A DNA stretch of 64,000 nucleotides from Sporomusa sp. KB1 (lineage in GTDB: Bacteria > Bacillota > Negativicutes > Sporomusales > Sporomusaceae): positions 338,785 through 402,784 of the forward strand of contig NZ_VLKC01000002.1 in NCBI RefSeq assembly GCF_007830295.1, read 5' to 3'. The notes under the pieces are model-generated. The model worked only from the letters and a program-made list of their open reading frames with translations, was not told the DNA's origin and did not search any database. Below are positions 44,593-52,889 of this stretch, piece by piece. The position numbers and the translations under genes were made by a program. Every line of letters starts with the position of its first letter. Within the stretch, counting starts at the first letter, position 1.

Positions 44593-46745
44593 AGACTCTC
44601 GCCCCGCAAACGTTCTGCCAGCAGCGAATAGCGTCTGCGGGTTCGGTCACTCCTGACTGCCGTATTGAGCGCCGCACGCGTTCCTAGCAAAATGACGCGT
44701 TCTTTAGCCCTTGTTACTGCTGTATACAGCAGATTGCGCTGCAGCATGATATGATGGCCAGGCGTAAGCGGCATAACGACAACAGGGTATTCACTACCCT
44801 GGCTTTTGTGGACACTCATAGCATAGGCCAGCGTCAGTTCGTCATACTCGCCTTTATCATACACAACATCCTCTTCAGGGTAACGAACAAGCACTTTGCC
44901 ATCAGCAATGGCCAAAATAAAACCAATATCACCGTTAAAGACCCGCTTGGTATAGTTGTTGCGAATTTGCATAACCTTATCGCCCTCGCGTAATACCTGA
45001 TTGACACCCTGCAGGTAATCCTTGCCCTCAACCGGAGGATTGAGAGCCGCCTGCAGCAACCGGTTGAGATTCTCGACTCCGCACGGCTGGCGGTGCATAG
45101 GAGATAACACCTGGACATCGCGCCGGCTGTCAAAGCCCTCTTGCGCCAACTCATTTTGGCATAGCTCAACAATGGCCTGAGCCGCCGCCTCACTGCCTTC
45201 CAGTTCGCGAAATTGAAAATCAAGGCTGCCATATTCGGGTAGGCGTCCCCGGTTAATCCGGTGGGCATTAAGTACAATCATGCTTTCGCCAGCCTGCCGG
45301 AATACTTCGGTCAGCCGAACTACTGGAATGGCAGCTGAGCGGATAATATCCTTCAGCACCGAGCCTGGGCCAACTGCCGGCAGCTGGTCAACATCACCGA
45401 CCAGCACTACCCGGCATCCGTCCGGCACAGCCTGCAGAAAGCAACTCATCAAAACCATATCCATCATTGAAGTTTCATCAACAATGACAACATCGGCATC
45501 CAGCGGATTATCTTCGCCCCTGGCAAACAGGGGGTCCTCCTCCATACCGCCTCCGGCTTCCAGCAGCCGATGAATGGTCGCGGCCTCCCGCCCTGTTGTC
45601 TCAGCCAGCCGTTTGGCCGCCCGACCGGTAGGCGCACCTAACACAATTTTAAAACCCTGCTGTTCCAGTAAAGCCAAGATTCCTTTAACAGTCGTCGTCT
45701 TGCCTGTTCCGGGCCCGCCGGTCAGCACCAGCACGCCATAAGTCAGTGCCGCTGCCAGAGCATCACGCTGCGCCACTGCCAGGGTAACCCCCGCCGCCGC
45801 CTCCCAAGCATCAACCAGCGCCTGGCTGTCGATATCGTCAATAGGCTTGGCCTTGTCCTTGAGCCTGAGCAGCCGTTCGGTGACCTGCTTTTCGGCCCGG
45901 TACAGATAGCGGGGATATACTAAGGTCATGCCATGAAAATCCTCAGTATATAGCTTGCCTAACCGGATTTGCTCACTGACGACATTAGCAATCTCAGCGG
46001 CATCAATTTGTAAAAGTTTGGCGGTTTCAGCAGTTAGTGTTTCTGCCGGCACACAGCAATGACCTGCCTGCCCGGTCATGAGCAAAGCAAACTGTACACC
46101 TGCCGCCAAACGCGATGGGTGTCCCCGGTCAAAACCTACCGCCATGGCAATTTGGTCAGCAATACGAAAGCCAATGCCTTTTACCTCTTCGGCCAAACGG
46201 TAGGGATCAGCCTCCACTATGGCTACCGAGTCAGAACCATAGCAGGCAAAAATCCGGGCCGCGTAAGCGCCGCTGACCCCGTGCATTTCCAGATATAGCA
46301 TAACCTCTTTGAGCTCAGACTGCTCAGCAAAGGATTTGCGGATTTGCTCCACCTTCTTGCTGCCAATCCCCTCAATTTCCGTCAGCCGGTGCGGCGACAA
46401 CTCGATAATCTCCAGAGTACGCAAACCAAAATGCCTGACCAGCCGGTCCGCCATGGCCGGACCAATTCCTTTAATGGCCCCAGAAGCCAAGAAACGTTCA
46501 ATCCCCTTCTCTGAGGTTGGCGCAATACGACGGCAGCTGACAGCCTTAAACTGCCGTCCATAACGGGCATGCTCCACCCACTCCCCGGTTAACGTGACTT
46601 GTTCACCAACTAAAGGGGGTGGAAAATTGCCAGTTACAGCCACTATGCCGCTTTCACTGCCAGGCTTAAGACGAAATACCGTAAAACTGCCATCTACGGC
46701 CTGAAATGTTATATTTTCAACAGTACCTTCTAGTTTATTCTCCAC
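44586..46745 (-). CDS. recD2: ATP-dependent RecD2-like DNA helicase
   Basis: 719 aa from GTG 46745, preceded by GGGAGT with good spacing. N-terminal OB-fold and helix-hairpin-helix region (about 70-180), then the SF1 helicase core: Walker A LTGGPGTGKTTTVKGIL (about 352-368), Walker B VVIVDETSMMD, and the C-terminal AYAMSVHKSQGSEYP motif. Moves 5'-3' on DNA and acts in repair and mismatch-linked processes. Stands alone without RecBC, as is usual for RecD2. Confidence 0.93.
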   Translation of the reverse strand: MENKLEGTVENITFQAVDGSFTVFRLKPGSESGIVAVTGNFPPPLVGEQVTLTGEWVEHARYGRQFKAVSCRRIAPTSEKGIERFLASGAIKGIGPAMADRLVRHFGLRTLEIIELSPHRLTEIEGIGSKKVEQIRKSFAEQSELKEVMLYLEMHGVSGAYAARIFACYGSDSVAIVEADPYRLAEEVKGIGFRIADQIAMAVGFDRGHPSRLAAGVQFALLMTGQAGHCCVPAETLTAETAKLLQIDAAEIANVVSEQIRLGKLYTEDFHGMTLVYPRYLYRAEKQVTERLLRLKDKAKPIDDIDSQALVDAWEAAAGVTLAVAQRDALAAALTYGVLVLTGGPGTGKTTTVKGILALLEQQGFKIVLGAPTGRAAKRLAETTGREAATIHRLLEAGGGMEEDPLFARGEDNPLDADVVIVDETSMMDMVLMSCFLQAVPDGCRVVLVGDVDQLPAVGPGSVLKDIIRSAAIPVVRLTEVFRQAGESMIVLNAHRINRGRLPEYGSLDFQFRELEGSEAAAQAIVELCQNELAQEGFDSRRDVQVLSPMHRQPCGVENLNRLLQAALNPPVEGKDYLQGVNQVLREGDKVMQIRNNYTKRVFNGDIGFILAIADGKVLVRYPEEDVVYDKGEYDELTLAYAMSVHKSQGSEYPVVVMPLTPGHHIMLQRNLLYTAVTRAKERVILLGTRAALNTAVRSDRTRRRYSLLAERLRGESLC

Positions 46746-46883
46746 TATTCTACTCCCAATACACAGGATATATCCAAACATAAGTTCCTGTTTCTTTATT
46801 CGCAGCAACACAGATAAACTCCTGCCAACTTTTTTTCTTAACAAGCAGGATTTTTCTCATAAATGTAGTACATAATACATAAC

Positions 46884-46899
46884 TGTAGAATTTACTACA
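46884..46899. promoter_or_regulatory. Dyad upstream of the 46-aa gene
   Basis: TGTAG-AATTTA-CTACA, an inverted repeat typical of an operator, with a related TGTAGTACATA 18 nt to the left. Lies between recD2 and the divergent small gene. Confidence 0.4.
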
Positions 46900-46927
46900 A
46901 TGATTTACAAATTGTGAGGCATAAACT

Positions 46928-47068
46928 GTGAAAGAAAATATGTACACCTATCATTACTTTCAAAACCGTATCATAGAACGCCCGTCTCGTTTCCCTGATT
47001 TTATATTCCACATCGTACTTTTATCCTCAACTATGTATATTGCTGCTACTCTTTATTTTGTCCGCTAA
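46928..47068 (+). CDS. Small membrane protein, 46 aa
   Basis: GTG start with GTGAGG 8 nt upstream, 46 codons and a strong terminator right after the stop. The product has a polar N-terminal half and one hydrophobic helix (FIFHIVLLSSTMYIAATLYF, about 26-45). No family is recognised. Divergent from recD2. The combination of SD, membrane helix and terminator argues for a real gene. Confidence 0.5.
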   Translation: MKENMYTYHYFQNRIIERPSRFPDFIFHIVLLSSTMYIAATLYFVR

Positions 47069-47092
47069 GAAGACAATTCTTAAATGATACGC

Positions 47093-47139
47093 GAGAAAGA
47101 CCCTGTTTACCACTCTGATAAACAGGGTCTTTCTCTTTG
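47093..47139 (+). terminator. Terminator after the 46-aa gene
   Basis: A 17-bp perfect stem (GAGAAAGACCCTGTTTA) with a 9-nt loop, followed by TTTG. The remaining stretch 47140-47345 shows no ORF or clear signal beyond a short TACCGCCGAGCGGTA palindrome. Confidence 0.8.
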
Positions 47140-47345
47140 CGCTTCAGCCTTCAACAAAAATGAGCAACGAGTGTACTCTATGAGACACCCCAATGAGCAA
47201 ATAGAAGACTACCCATTATTTGAATAACCTGCATATACCGCCGAGCGGTACGTTCGGTAGTGATATACGTCAGTTATGTATCAGCCATAGTTACCAAAAT
47301 TACCAAATAACTGCAAGCTGAAATCACGCTAACCTTATTCTTATG

Positions 47346-47489
47346 TTACAGTCTTTCCGCGATTATCTTCGCCAAGTCGTTAATGCTGGCTACTAACTTT
47401 TCTAATCTTCCCTCCATACGTACCAACAGGTAGGCGGCTACTACCATCGGAAAGCCGTAGCTGGAAGCATAGTTAAGCAACTGTTCCAC
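47346..47489 (-). CDS. YvrJ family protein, 47 aa
   Basis: GTG at 47489 with AAAAGGAGGGAG upstream. The product (MEQLLNYASSYGFPMVVAAY followed by LLVRMEGRLEKLVASI) fits the YvrJ family: one hydrophobic helix with FPMVVAAYLLVR, then an amphipathic helix. These tiny proteins look like phage holins and usually lie beside DUF2922 and DUF1659 genes. In B. subtilis yvrJ sits next to a sigma-factor gene pair. Last gene of the operon beginning with the sigma factor at 48740. Confidence 0.85.
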   Translation of the reverse strand: MEQLLNYASSYGFPMVVAAYLLVRMEGRLEKLVASINDLAKIIAERL

Positions 47490-47575
47490 AGCGCTCCCTC
47501 CTTTTCAAAGACGATGCTTAACTTATAGCGAGAAAGCGCCCCGACCTAAGCCAGAGCGCTCCCCCCTTAGTGCCT

Positions 47576-47788
47576 TTACACCAAGGCCACCGTATCCAGG
47601 CTGCGAATGCGGGCTTCTACTACTTCTGCCAGCCCACTGCCTTTGATCTCAAAGATGTTTTTGGCAACAATATCTTGCATCACGATTTTCGCTTGCGCCA
47701 ACGTCAGATCGTCTTTGGGATCAGCCACACTGATGGTGGTCTCATTACCTGCGCTGGTGCGAAACACCATTTCCAGGGTCTTAGCCAT
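47576..47788 (-). CDS. DUF2922 family protein, 70 aa
   Basis: ATG at 47788 with AAAGGAGGAATAAGC upstream. The sequence MAKTLEMVFRTSAGNETTIS, with DPKDDLTLAQAK and the INTERNAL IFEIKGSGLAEV pattern, fits DUF2922. Small beta/alpha proteins of unknown role, nearly always beside DUF1659 and YvrJ genes in spore-forming Firmicutes. Confidence 0.88.
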   Translation of the reverse strand: MAKTLEMVFRTSAGNETTISVADPKDDLTLAQAKIVMQDIVAKNIFEIKGSGLAEVVEARIRSLDTVALV

Positions 47789-47866
47789 GCTTATTCCTCC
47801 TTTCTGCGCTTTATATAGCACAAGTACTGAGCTTAGCGAGCGAAACAATCTCGCCGTCAGCTGGTA

Positions 47867-48091
47867 TTACTGGTTAACGAGGTTATTCAAATCTTGCCGA
47901 ACAATGTCCACCAGCGTATTTTTCTGCAGACTAGCCAAACCCTCAGCAACTGCGAAAATATCGCTATCCGATGCGGCTGCTTTGACATTTGCGAATGTAC
48001 GGGACCGGTAAACCGGATCGCCGCTGGCATTCACACCTGTCTGCACCTTAAGAACCAGCTTGACACTTTGCGGTACTTTAACTACTGCCAT
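47867..48091 (-). CDS. DUF1659 family protein, 74 aa
   Basis: Begins MAVVKVPQSVKLVLKVQTGV and has GDPVYRSRTFANVK, the DUF1659 signature. Unknown function; the gene is partnered with DUF2922 and YvrJ. It lies 46 nt after the sigma-factor gene. Confidence 0.88.
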   Translation of the reverse strand: MAVVKVPQSVKLVLKVQTGVNASGDPVYRSRTFANVKAAASDSDIFAVAEGLASLQKNTLVDIVRQDLNNLVNQ

Positions 48092-48137
48092 TTGCTCACC
48101 CCCTTTATACTCGCATACATTCCGGGGAGTTGAGTTT

Positions 48138-48740
48138 TTAAATGGAGAGGTAGATGGAATTTTTCCTTAATTCCTTTTTAAGCCGGGCTAATCCCCGCTG
48201 GCGCAAGCTATATACCGCCTGGGGCGAAACTCCGAGCTCTGCTGCCACATCAGCTAAACGTGCTTCACCTAACATAGTCTTTACTATGGCTATCTGCTGC
48301 TTGGCAGGCAAGGTGGCTAAGACTTCGCAAACGGCGGCGGTAGTCAACCGCGCCTCGACCTCAGTCTCCACGTCGCAAGCAGCAGCCAGGGTTTCCAGCC
48401 AACTGAGCGCTGCCTTCTCCTCGTCACCGGTACTGCCTCTGTCCAGCGGCATTTCCTGCTGCCAGCGCCGACGTTCCCGCTTAAATAGATTCCACACCGC
48501 ATATTTGACCCGGCTCTCGACATAGCCGGCAAACCGGACACCAGCAGTCTGATCATAGCTCTGTACTGCCGCCGCCACTGCCAGCCACCCTTCAGCTATG
48601 GCGTCTTCTTTTATCCCTTTCAAATGCGGCTGATTGGCATATTTTTTTACTAAACCAGTAAACCGCTGACAAACCTCCGCAAATGCCGCCCCGCCCGCTC
48701 TTTCGGTCTGAGCTTTTATAACCAGCTGTTCCAAATTCAT
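48138..48740 (-). CDS. Sigma-70 family RNA polymerase sigma factor
   Basis: 200 aa from ATG 48740 (AGGTGAGGATA upstream); a longer frame to 48899 crosses a terminator. Region 2 is at about 25-90 (YDQTAGVRFAGYVESRVKYAV) and region 4 at about 135-195 (LPAKQQIAIVKTML, then LADVAAELGVSPQAVYSLRQR as helix-turn-helix). It lacks region 3, like small alternative sigma factors. Leads an operon with DUF1659, DUF2922 and YvrJ genes, which recalls the B. subtilis yvrI/yvrHa-yvrJ arrangement. A 16-bp palindrome at 48758-48773 lies just before its start. Confidence 0.85.
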   Translation of the reverse strand: MNLEQLVIKAQTERAGGAAFAEVCQRFTGLVKKYANQPHLKGIKEDAIAEGWLAVAAAVQSYDQTAGVRFAGYVESRVKYAVWNLFKRERRRWQQEMPLDRGSTGDEEKAALSWLETLAAACDVETEVEARLTTAAVCEVLATLPAKQQIAIVKTMLGEARLADVAAELGVSPQAVYSLRQRGLARLKKELRKNSIYLSI

Positions 48741-48757
48741 TATCCTCACCTGTCGGC

Positions 48758-48773
48758 GAGGAACCGGTTCCTC
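48758..48773. promoter_or_regulatory. Palindrome before the sigma-factor start
   Basis: GAGGAACCGGTTCCTC, a perfect 16-bp palindrome 18 nt before the ATG. It could be an operator or a hairpin that affects ribosome access. Confidence 0.4.
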
Positions 48774-48820
48774 TGTATTAGCGCTTGCAGTAAGAATAGC
48801 ATCCCGGATAAAAGAAAGAC

Positions 48821-48861
48821 AAAAACCATTTTGGCTCAGTTTAAAAACTAATCCAAAATGG
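48821..48861 (-). terminator. Terminator of the ABC-F gene
   Basis: CCATTTTGG / CCAAAATGG arms around an AT-rich loop, with an AAAGC/GGTTTTT-like tail giving a U-run on the minus strand, about 85 nt after the ABC-F stop. Confidence 0.7.
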
Positions 48862-48945
48862 CTTTTATTAACCAGACTACAACTTACAATTAATCCCAAA
48901 AATCTCGAATATATACGATGCTGGCTAGGAAAGTAGTGCAGAGTT

Positions 48946-50859
48946 TTATTCTGTCAACTCCAGCCACGCAGTATACTTCTCATCAAGTTCCGCCTGCCGG
49001 GCGGCATATTCGTCAGCTATTTTCCGGCTGAGTTCTGCTTCAGCATGGCTGGCCGGATCATTTAGCCTAACCTCAAGCGTTGCCAGCTCGTGCTCTAGCA
49101 TGGCAATCTCCTCTTCCAGCTTTTTAGCCAGCTTGGCCGGATCAGGTTTGCGCCAATTTCCGTCTTTACCGTCGGCCTGCATCTGTGCCGATTTTTCCTG
49201 TTTATTGTTTTGTTGCTTATGGATAGCCGGTTGACTGGCGGCCTGTGCCGCTGCTTTGGCAGCAGCGGCCTTTTTATCATGGTAATAGCTGTAGTTGCCA
49301 GCATACTCAGTCAACTGTCCACCGTCTAACTCAACCATGCGGTTAGCCACTTTGTCAAGAAAATAGCGGTCATGCGACACTGTCAAAAAAGTCCCGGGAA
49401 AGTTCATGATAGCTTCTTCCACGGCCTCCCGCGCAGCAATATCGAGATGGTTGGTAGGTTCATCCAGAATGAGAAAATTGGCCCCGGCCAGCATAAGCTT
49501 TAACAGTGCCAACCGTGCCTTTTCACCACCGGAGAGATCGCCTACCTGTTTGTATACCTCCTCGCCACGAAATAAAAATGCCCCCAGGTAATGCCGCGTC
49601 CGCTCTTCACTAAAAGCAAATTCCCTCATAACCTCATCAAGCACACTATTGCTGTCTGTAAGTGTTTCATGCTCCTGGGCAAAATACCCCAGTCGCACCC
49701 GACTCCCCAGCTTGACCTTGCCGTGATTGGCCATGATGTCCCCTGTTAGTAGCTTTAGCAGTGTTGTCTTACCTGCGCCATTCGGCCCAACCAGCGCCAC
49801 ACCATCGCCGCGCCGCACCAACAGCGACACCTTATCAAGCACGGTCTTATCGCCGTAGCCAGCCACAACCTCCCCCAGCTCCGCCACTCGTTCGGCACAT
49901 TCTGCCGGCGGATTAAAGGTAAAAAAGTCAAACCCTTTCATATCTTCCGGCTGGGCCAGTCGGACTAACCGGCTAAGCTGACTTTGCCGCCCGCGTGCCT
50001 GCTTTGACTTAATACCTGCCCGATAGCGGTCAATGTATTCCTCTGTTTTAGCAATAAAAGCCTGCTGCTTACCATACGCCTTTTCCTGTGCAGCCAGCTT
50101 TTCCGTCTTTTTCTGCAAATAGTCACTGTAGTTGCCGCTATAATCGGCAATACTGCCATTTTCAATAGCCAATATTCGCTCAGCTACAGTATCAAGGAAA
50201 TAGCGGTCATGGGATATCACCAGTACAGCCCCGGAATAGCCTGTCAAAAATTCCTCCAGCCATTCCACCATCCCCAAATCAAGATGGTTTGTCGGTTCAT
50301 CCAAAAACAAAAAATCAGGCTGACGGATAAGCGCCCGCGCCAGACAGATCCGGGTCTTTTGCCCCCCGGAAAATTCATTCGTACGGCGCGTCAATTCTTC
50401 AGCGGTAAAGCCCAAACCAAAGGCCACCCGGCGAACAGAATTCTCAACCTCATAGCCGCCGCCCCGCTCAAAGCGCTCCACAGCCTGCGCATACTCCTTC
50501 ATACATTTTTCAAGCTTGTCCGCATCCTTTTCACTGGCAATAGCGGCTTCCAGCCGACGCATATCCTGCTGCCAGCCCAGCACATCACCAAAAGCGCCTA
50601 CCAACTCCTCGTAGAGCGTATTGTCACCCAGACCGGTATCTTGTTCCACATAACCGATCCGTTCACCTGGAGTCAAGGCCACATGGCCGCTGTCCGGCTT
50701 TTCAAAACCCAGTAAACAGCGCACTAAAGTGGTCTTACCCACACCATTAGGTCCTATTAGGCCGACCTTTTCTCCACGCCGCACTTGAAAATTAATATCT
50801 GCAAAAATATTTTGTATACCATAGGCCTTACTTAGGCCGCGAACTTCCAATAAACTCAT
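48946..50859 (-). CDS. ABC-F family ATPase
   Basis: 637 aa with two ABC domains in one chain and no membrane segment. Walker A motifs GPNGVGKTT (about 37-45) and GPNGAGKTT (about 360-368), signatures FSGGQKTR and LSGGEKAR, Walker B LDEPTNHLD twice. Between the domains is the P-site tRNA interaction linker, and the C-terminus has a coiled coil (about 570-637) like that of Uup/YdiF. ABC-F proteins rescue stalled ribosomes or give antibiotic protection; housekeeping translation factor is more likely for this length and context. Confidence 0.92.
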   Translation of the reverse strand: MSLLEVRGLSKAYGIQNIFADINFQVRRGEKVGLIGPNGVGKTTLVRCLLGFEKPDSGHVALTPGERIGYVEQDTGLGDNTLYEELVGAFGDVLGWQQDMRRLEAAIASEKDADKLEKCMKEYAQAVERFERGGGYEVENSVRRVAFGLGFTAEELTRRTNEFSGGQKTRICLARALIRQPDFLFLDEPTNHLDLGMVEWLEEFLTGYSGAVLVISHDRYFLDTVAERILAIENGSIADYSGNYSDYLQKKTEKLAAQEKAYGKQQAFIAKTEEYIDRYRAGIKSKQARGRQSQLSRLVRLAQPEDMKGFDFFTFNPPAECAERVAELGEVVAGYGDKTVLDKVSLLVRRGDGVALVGPNGAGKTTLLKLLTGDIMANHGKVKLGSRVRLGYFAQEHETLTDSNSVLDEVMREFAFSEERTRHYLGAFLFRGEEVYKQVGDLSGGEKARLALLKLMLAGANFLILDEPTNHLDIAAREAVEEAIMNFPGTFLTVSHDRYFLDKVANRMVELDGGQLTEYAGNYSYYHDKKAAAAKAAAQAASQPAIHKQQNNKQEKSAQMQADGKDGNWRKPDPAKLAKKLEEEIAMLEHELATLEVRLNDPASHAEAELSRKIADEYAARQAELDEKYTAWLELTE

Positions 50860-50968
50860 GTGTTCCCTCCCTGTCTGCCACTACTATTGTACCGATTAAC
50901 ACAGTTAGATACAAGAGTTAGATTGCTGCTCTAACGCTCACCTGTTCCCAGCCAACCCCTCTGTCCCC

Positions 50969-50997
50969 TTGCCAATAAATTACTTTTCTGTTACTAT
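50969..50997 (+). promoter_or_regulatory. Predicted SigA promoter of the ComK-like gene
   Basis: TTGCCA, 17-nt spacer, TACTAT on the plus strand, about 45 nt before the ATG. Confidence 0.7.
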
Positions 50998-51041
50998 AGA
51001 AATAAAATACAAACATATGTTTGCTAACGGGAGGTATTACC

Positions 51042-51632
51042 ATGAACCCATCTTTACCTGCTCATACACAGATTGCGGCCATTGTACCATGCTATAACAC
51101 CTCAGGCGACAGTACTACCGTATTCTCTATCGACGGCAGCGCAACCATCCTTGCTTCCCGCGTCCGTGCCGTCATTCAGCGGCTGGCTAAAAGCCGGGCT
51201 ATTGACCTGGCAGCGTTGCGAAAACATATCCGTAGCCTTACTGAGCGGACAAACTTAGAACCATTGCCTTTGGCCCCTGGGCTTGTTCTCGTCCCAGTTA
51301 AAGTTCGGCTGCCCCGGATAGCGGGTGATGTTACTACCGGATATATCAATTTTCACGCTATTGATAACATCTGCGCCAGCACCAAAAAGCCTTTCCAAAC
51401 AACCATTACCTTATCCGGGAAGACGGAAATTCCGGTACTCTGGACAACCGCCACCGTCAGCCGCCAATTGGCACTGGCTCGTCTGGCCGCCAAAACAGCG
51501 CCTACCACCCAGCCACGGTATGCCGGTATACTGCGGGAATCCTTCCCTGGCTATGAGCCAGAGCTATTAAACCTGGCAGTAAAGCTTATCGACATTTTCC
51601 ATGATATCCTAAGTATCAAACAACACCAGTAG
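51042..51632 (+). CDS. Unknown protein, possible ComK-like regulator
   Basis: 196 aa from ATG 51042 (GGGAGG with 7-nt spacing). No motif is decisive. Order of features: a beta-rich N-terminus (about 10-45), LRKHIRSLTERTNLEPLPL (about 60-78), LVLVPVKVRLPR, GYINFHAID, then ILLSGKTEI-like LSGKTEIPVLWTTATVSRQL (about 124-143). The plan of a middle arginine-rich turn, a P/V strand and a late S/T...QL helix recalls ComK, the competence master regulator, but identity is low. It has its own promoter and is one of few plus-strand genes. Confidence 0.45.
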   Translation: MNPSLPAHTQIAAIVPCYNTSGDSTTVFSIDGSATILASRVRAVIQRLAKSRAIDLAALRKHIRSLTERTNLEPLPLAPGLVLVPVKVRLPRIAGDVTTGYINFHAIDNICASTKKPFQTTITLSGKTEIPVLWTTATVSRQLALARLAAKTAPTTQPRYAGILRESFPGYEPELLNLAVKLIDIFHDILSIKQHQ

Positions 51633-51633
51633 A

Positions 51634-51670
51634 AAAAAGCGAGATGCTTCGCTAACGCTTGCAATCTCGC
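51634..51670. repeat. Short hairpin, family B copy 3, between convergent genes
   Basis: GCGAGATGC (51639-51647) pairs with GCAATCTCGC (51661-51670), flanked by an A-run on the left. Shares the GCGAGAT...GCAATCTCGC arms with 17228-17322 and 32689-32782 but lacks the middle. Probably serves as terminator for one or both genes. Confidence 0.6.
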
Positions 51671-51677
51671 ATCCTCA

Positions 51678-52154
51678 TTAACTATCACTTCTGACTGCTA
51701 CATCCCGTTGATTTTGTTTTAGCAGTGCTGACACCACGAGCATAAACTGCTTGCTTTTAAGCCGTCCGGTCAAATCAAGCACATGCACCACCGCCCCCCG
51801 GCATAGTGGCAATACCTCAACCACCGGCCGCGATGACCGTGGCGCGCTGACCACCGTCAAGACTGTCATCTCTGCAGCCAGACGCCGTAATATCGTCGGA
51901 GTCAAATCATCGGAGCCGCAATCCACCACAATAGCATCATATTCATGGCCGCCTTCTGCCATTTCATTGACTAAGTATCGCAGCAATTCTTCCACTTCAT
52001 ATTCCATATTATAAACAAGAATCACAAAGCTGGCATCAGGCAACTGCACAAATTGTAACGTGGTAAACCAGGTCCATACATCTTTACTAATATACCATAA
52101 GCCATATAGGGCCAGTGAAACCAGGATAACACTTGCAGAATATGACAAAAGCAT
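51678..52154 (-). CDS. Membrane-anchored protein with truncated GT-A-like domain
   Basis: 158 aa. One N-terminal membrane helix (about 5-25), then a Rossmann-like domain: ASFVILVYNMEYEVEELLRYL (about 41-61) and YDAIVVDCGSDDLTP (about 72-86) resemble the first half of a family 2 glycosyltransferase. The DxD metal site and acceptor half are missing, so catalysis is doubtful. It could be a regulator or scaffold that evolved from a glycosyltransferase. Follows the DegU-like regulator. Confidence 0.6.
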   Translation of the reverse strand: MLLSYSASVILVSLALYGLWYISKDVWTWFTTLQFVQLPDASFVILVYNMEYEVEELLRYLVNEMAEGGHEYDAIVVDCGSDDLTPTILRRLAAEMTVLTVVSAPRSSRPVVEVLPLCRGAVVHVLDLTGRLKSKQFMLVVSALLKQNQRDVAVRSDS

Positions 52155-52215
52155 ACTATCCTACCCCTTTCGCTTTGGGATAGGATAGTATATGCACGCT
52201 ACTATATAAGTGCCA

Positions 52216-52884
52216 TCAATCCAGTACTACAATCTTGTTCTTAATGGCATACAACACAGCCTGTGTGCGGTCGACCACACTGATCTTGCGGAAAATATTG
52301 GTCAAATGATTCTTTACCGTTTTTTCACTTAAAAATAGTTCCTGCGCAATTTCCTGATTATTCATTCCCCGCCCGATAAGCTTCAACACTTCCACTTCAC
52401 GGTATGTCAACCGTTCCTCCTTGCTGCTGCGGCGCTCCGGCGGCGCTGCCCTTCGTTCTTCCTGGCGAGACAGCTCGCCAAATAACCGTTTTGTCAGTGT
52501 CGGATAGATAAAAGACTGACCCTCATATACCAGGCGAATAGCCTTAACCAGCATGCCTGGCTCAATGTCTTTTAAAATATACCCGTCTGCGCCGGATTTA
52601 ATGACCTCAAACACGTAGCTTTCATCATCATGTATGGTCAAAATAATAACTTTTACCGGCGTATTGTCAGCCTTGAGGCACTTCGTTACCTCCAACCCAT
52701 TCATATGCGGCATATTCACATCAAGTAACAGTATATCGGGCTTCAGGCTCTCAATCTTGCTAATGGCTTCTTCACCGTCAGCCGCCTCGCCAATTACCTC
52801 CAAGTCAGGTTCTAAAGACAGCACATTCTTAATTCCTTGCCTAAGAAGTGCGTGATCGTCAGCAATAACTATTTTAATTGGCAA
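52216..52884 (-). CDS. NarL/FixJ-family response regulator, DegU-like
   Basis: 222 aa from TTG 52884, chosen because GAAGGTGA precedes it and the product starts MPIKIVIADDHALLRQG; the GTG at 52893 overlaps the pgi stop and has a poor site. Receiver domain (about 1-125) with Asp52-53-like DILLLDVNMP phosphorylation site and LuxR-type helix-turn-helix (about 155-220, LTYREVEVLKLIGRGMNNQE). No DegS-like kinase is adjacent. By position it corresponds to degU, which controls exoproduct and motility genes in Bacillus. Confidence 0.85.
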   Translation of the reverse strand: MPIKIVIADDHALLRQGIKNVLSLEPDLEVIGEAADGEEAISKIESLKPDILLLDVNMPHMNGLEVTKCLKADNTPVKVIILTIHDDESYVFEVIKSGADGYILKDIEPGMLVKAIRLVYEGQSFIYPTLTKRLFGELSRQEERRAAPPERRSSKEERLTYREVEVLKLIGRGMNNQEIAQELFLSEKTVKNHLTNIFRKISVVDRTQAVLYAIKNKIVVLD

Positions 52885-52889
52885 AAAGT

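Noticed and set aside
47140..47345. A gene or RNA between the 46-aa gene terminator and yvrJ
   Set aside because: Frames are broken on both strands, and only a short palindrome was seen.
48741..48899. Longer start for the sigma factor
   Set aside because: The extension runs through a terminator hairpin and a palindrome and is not sigma-like.
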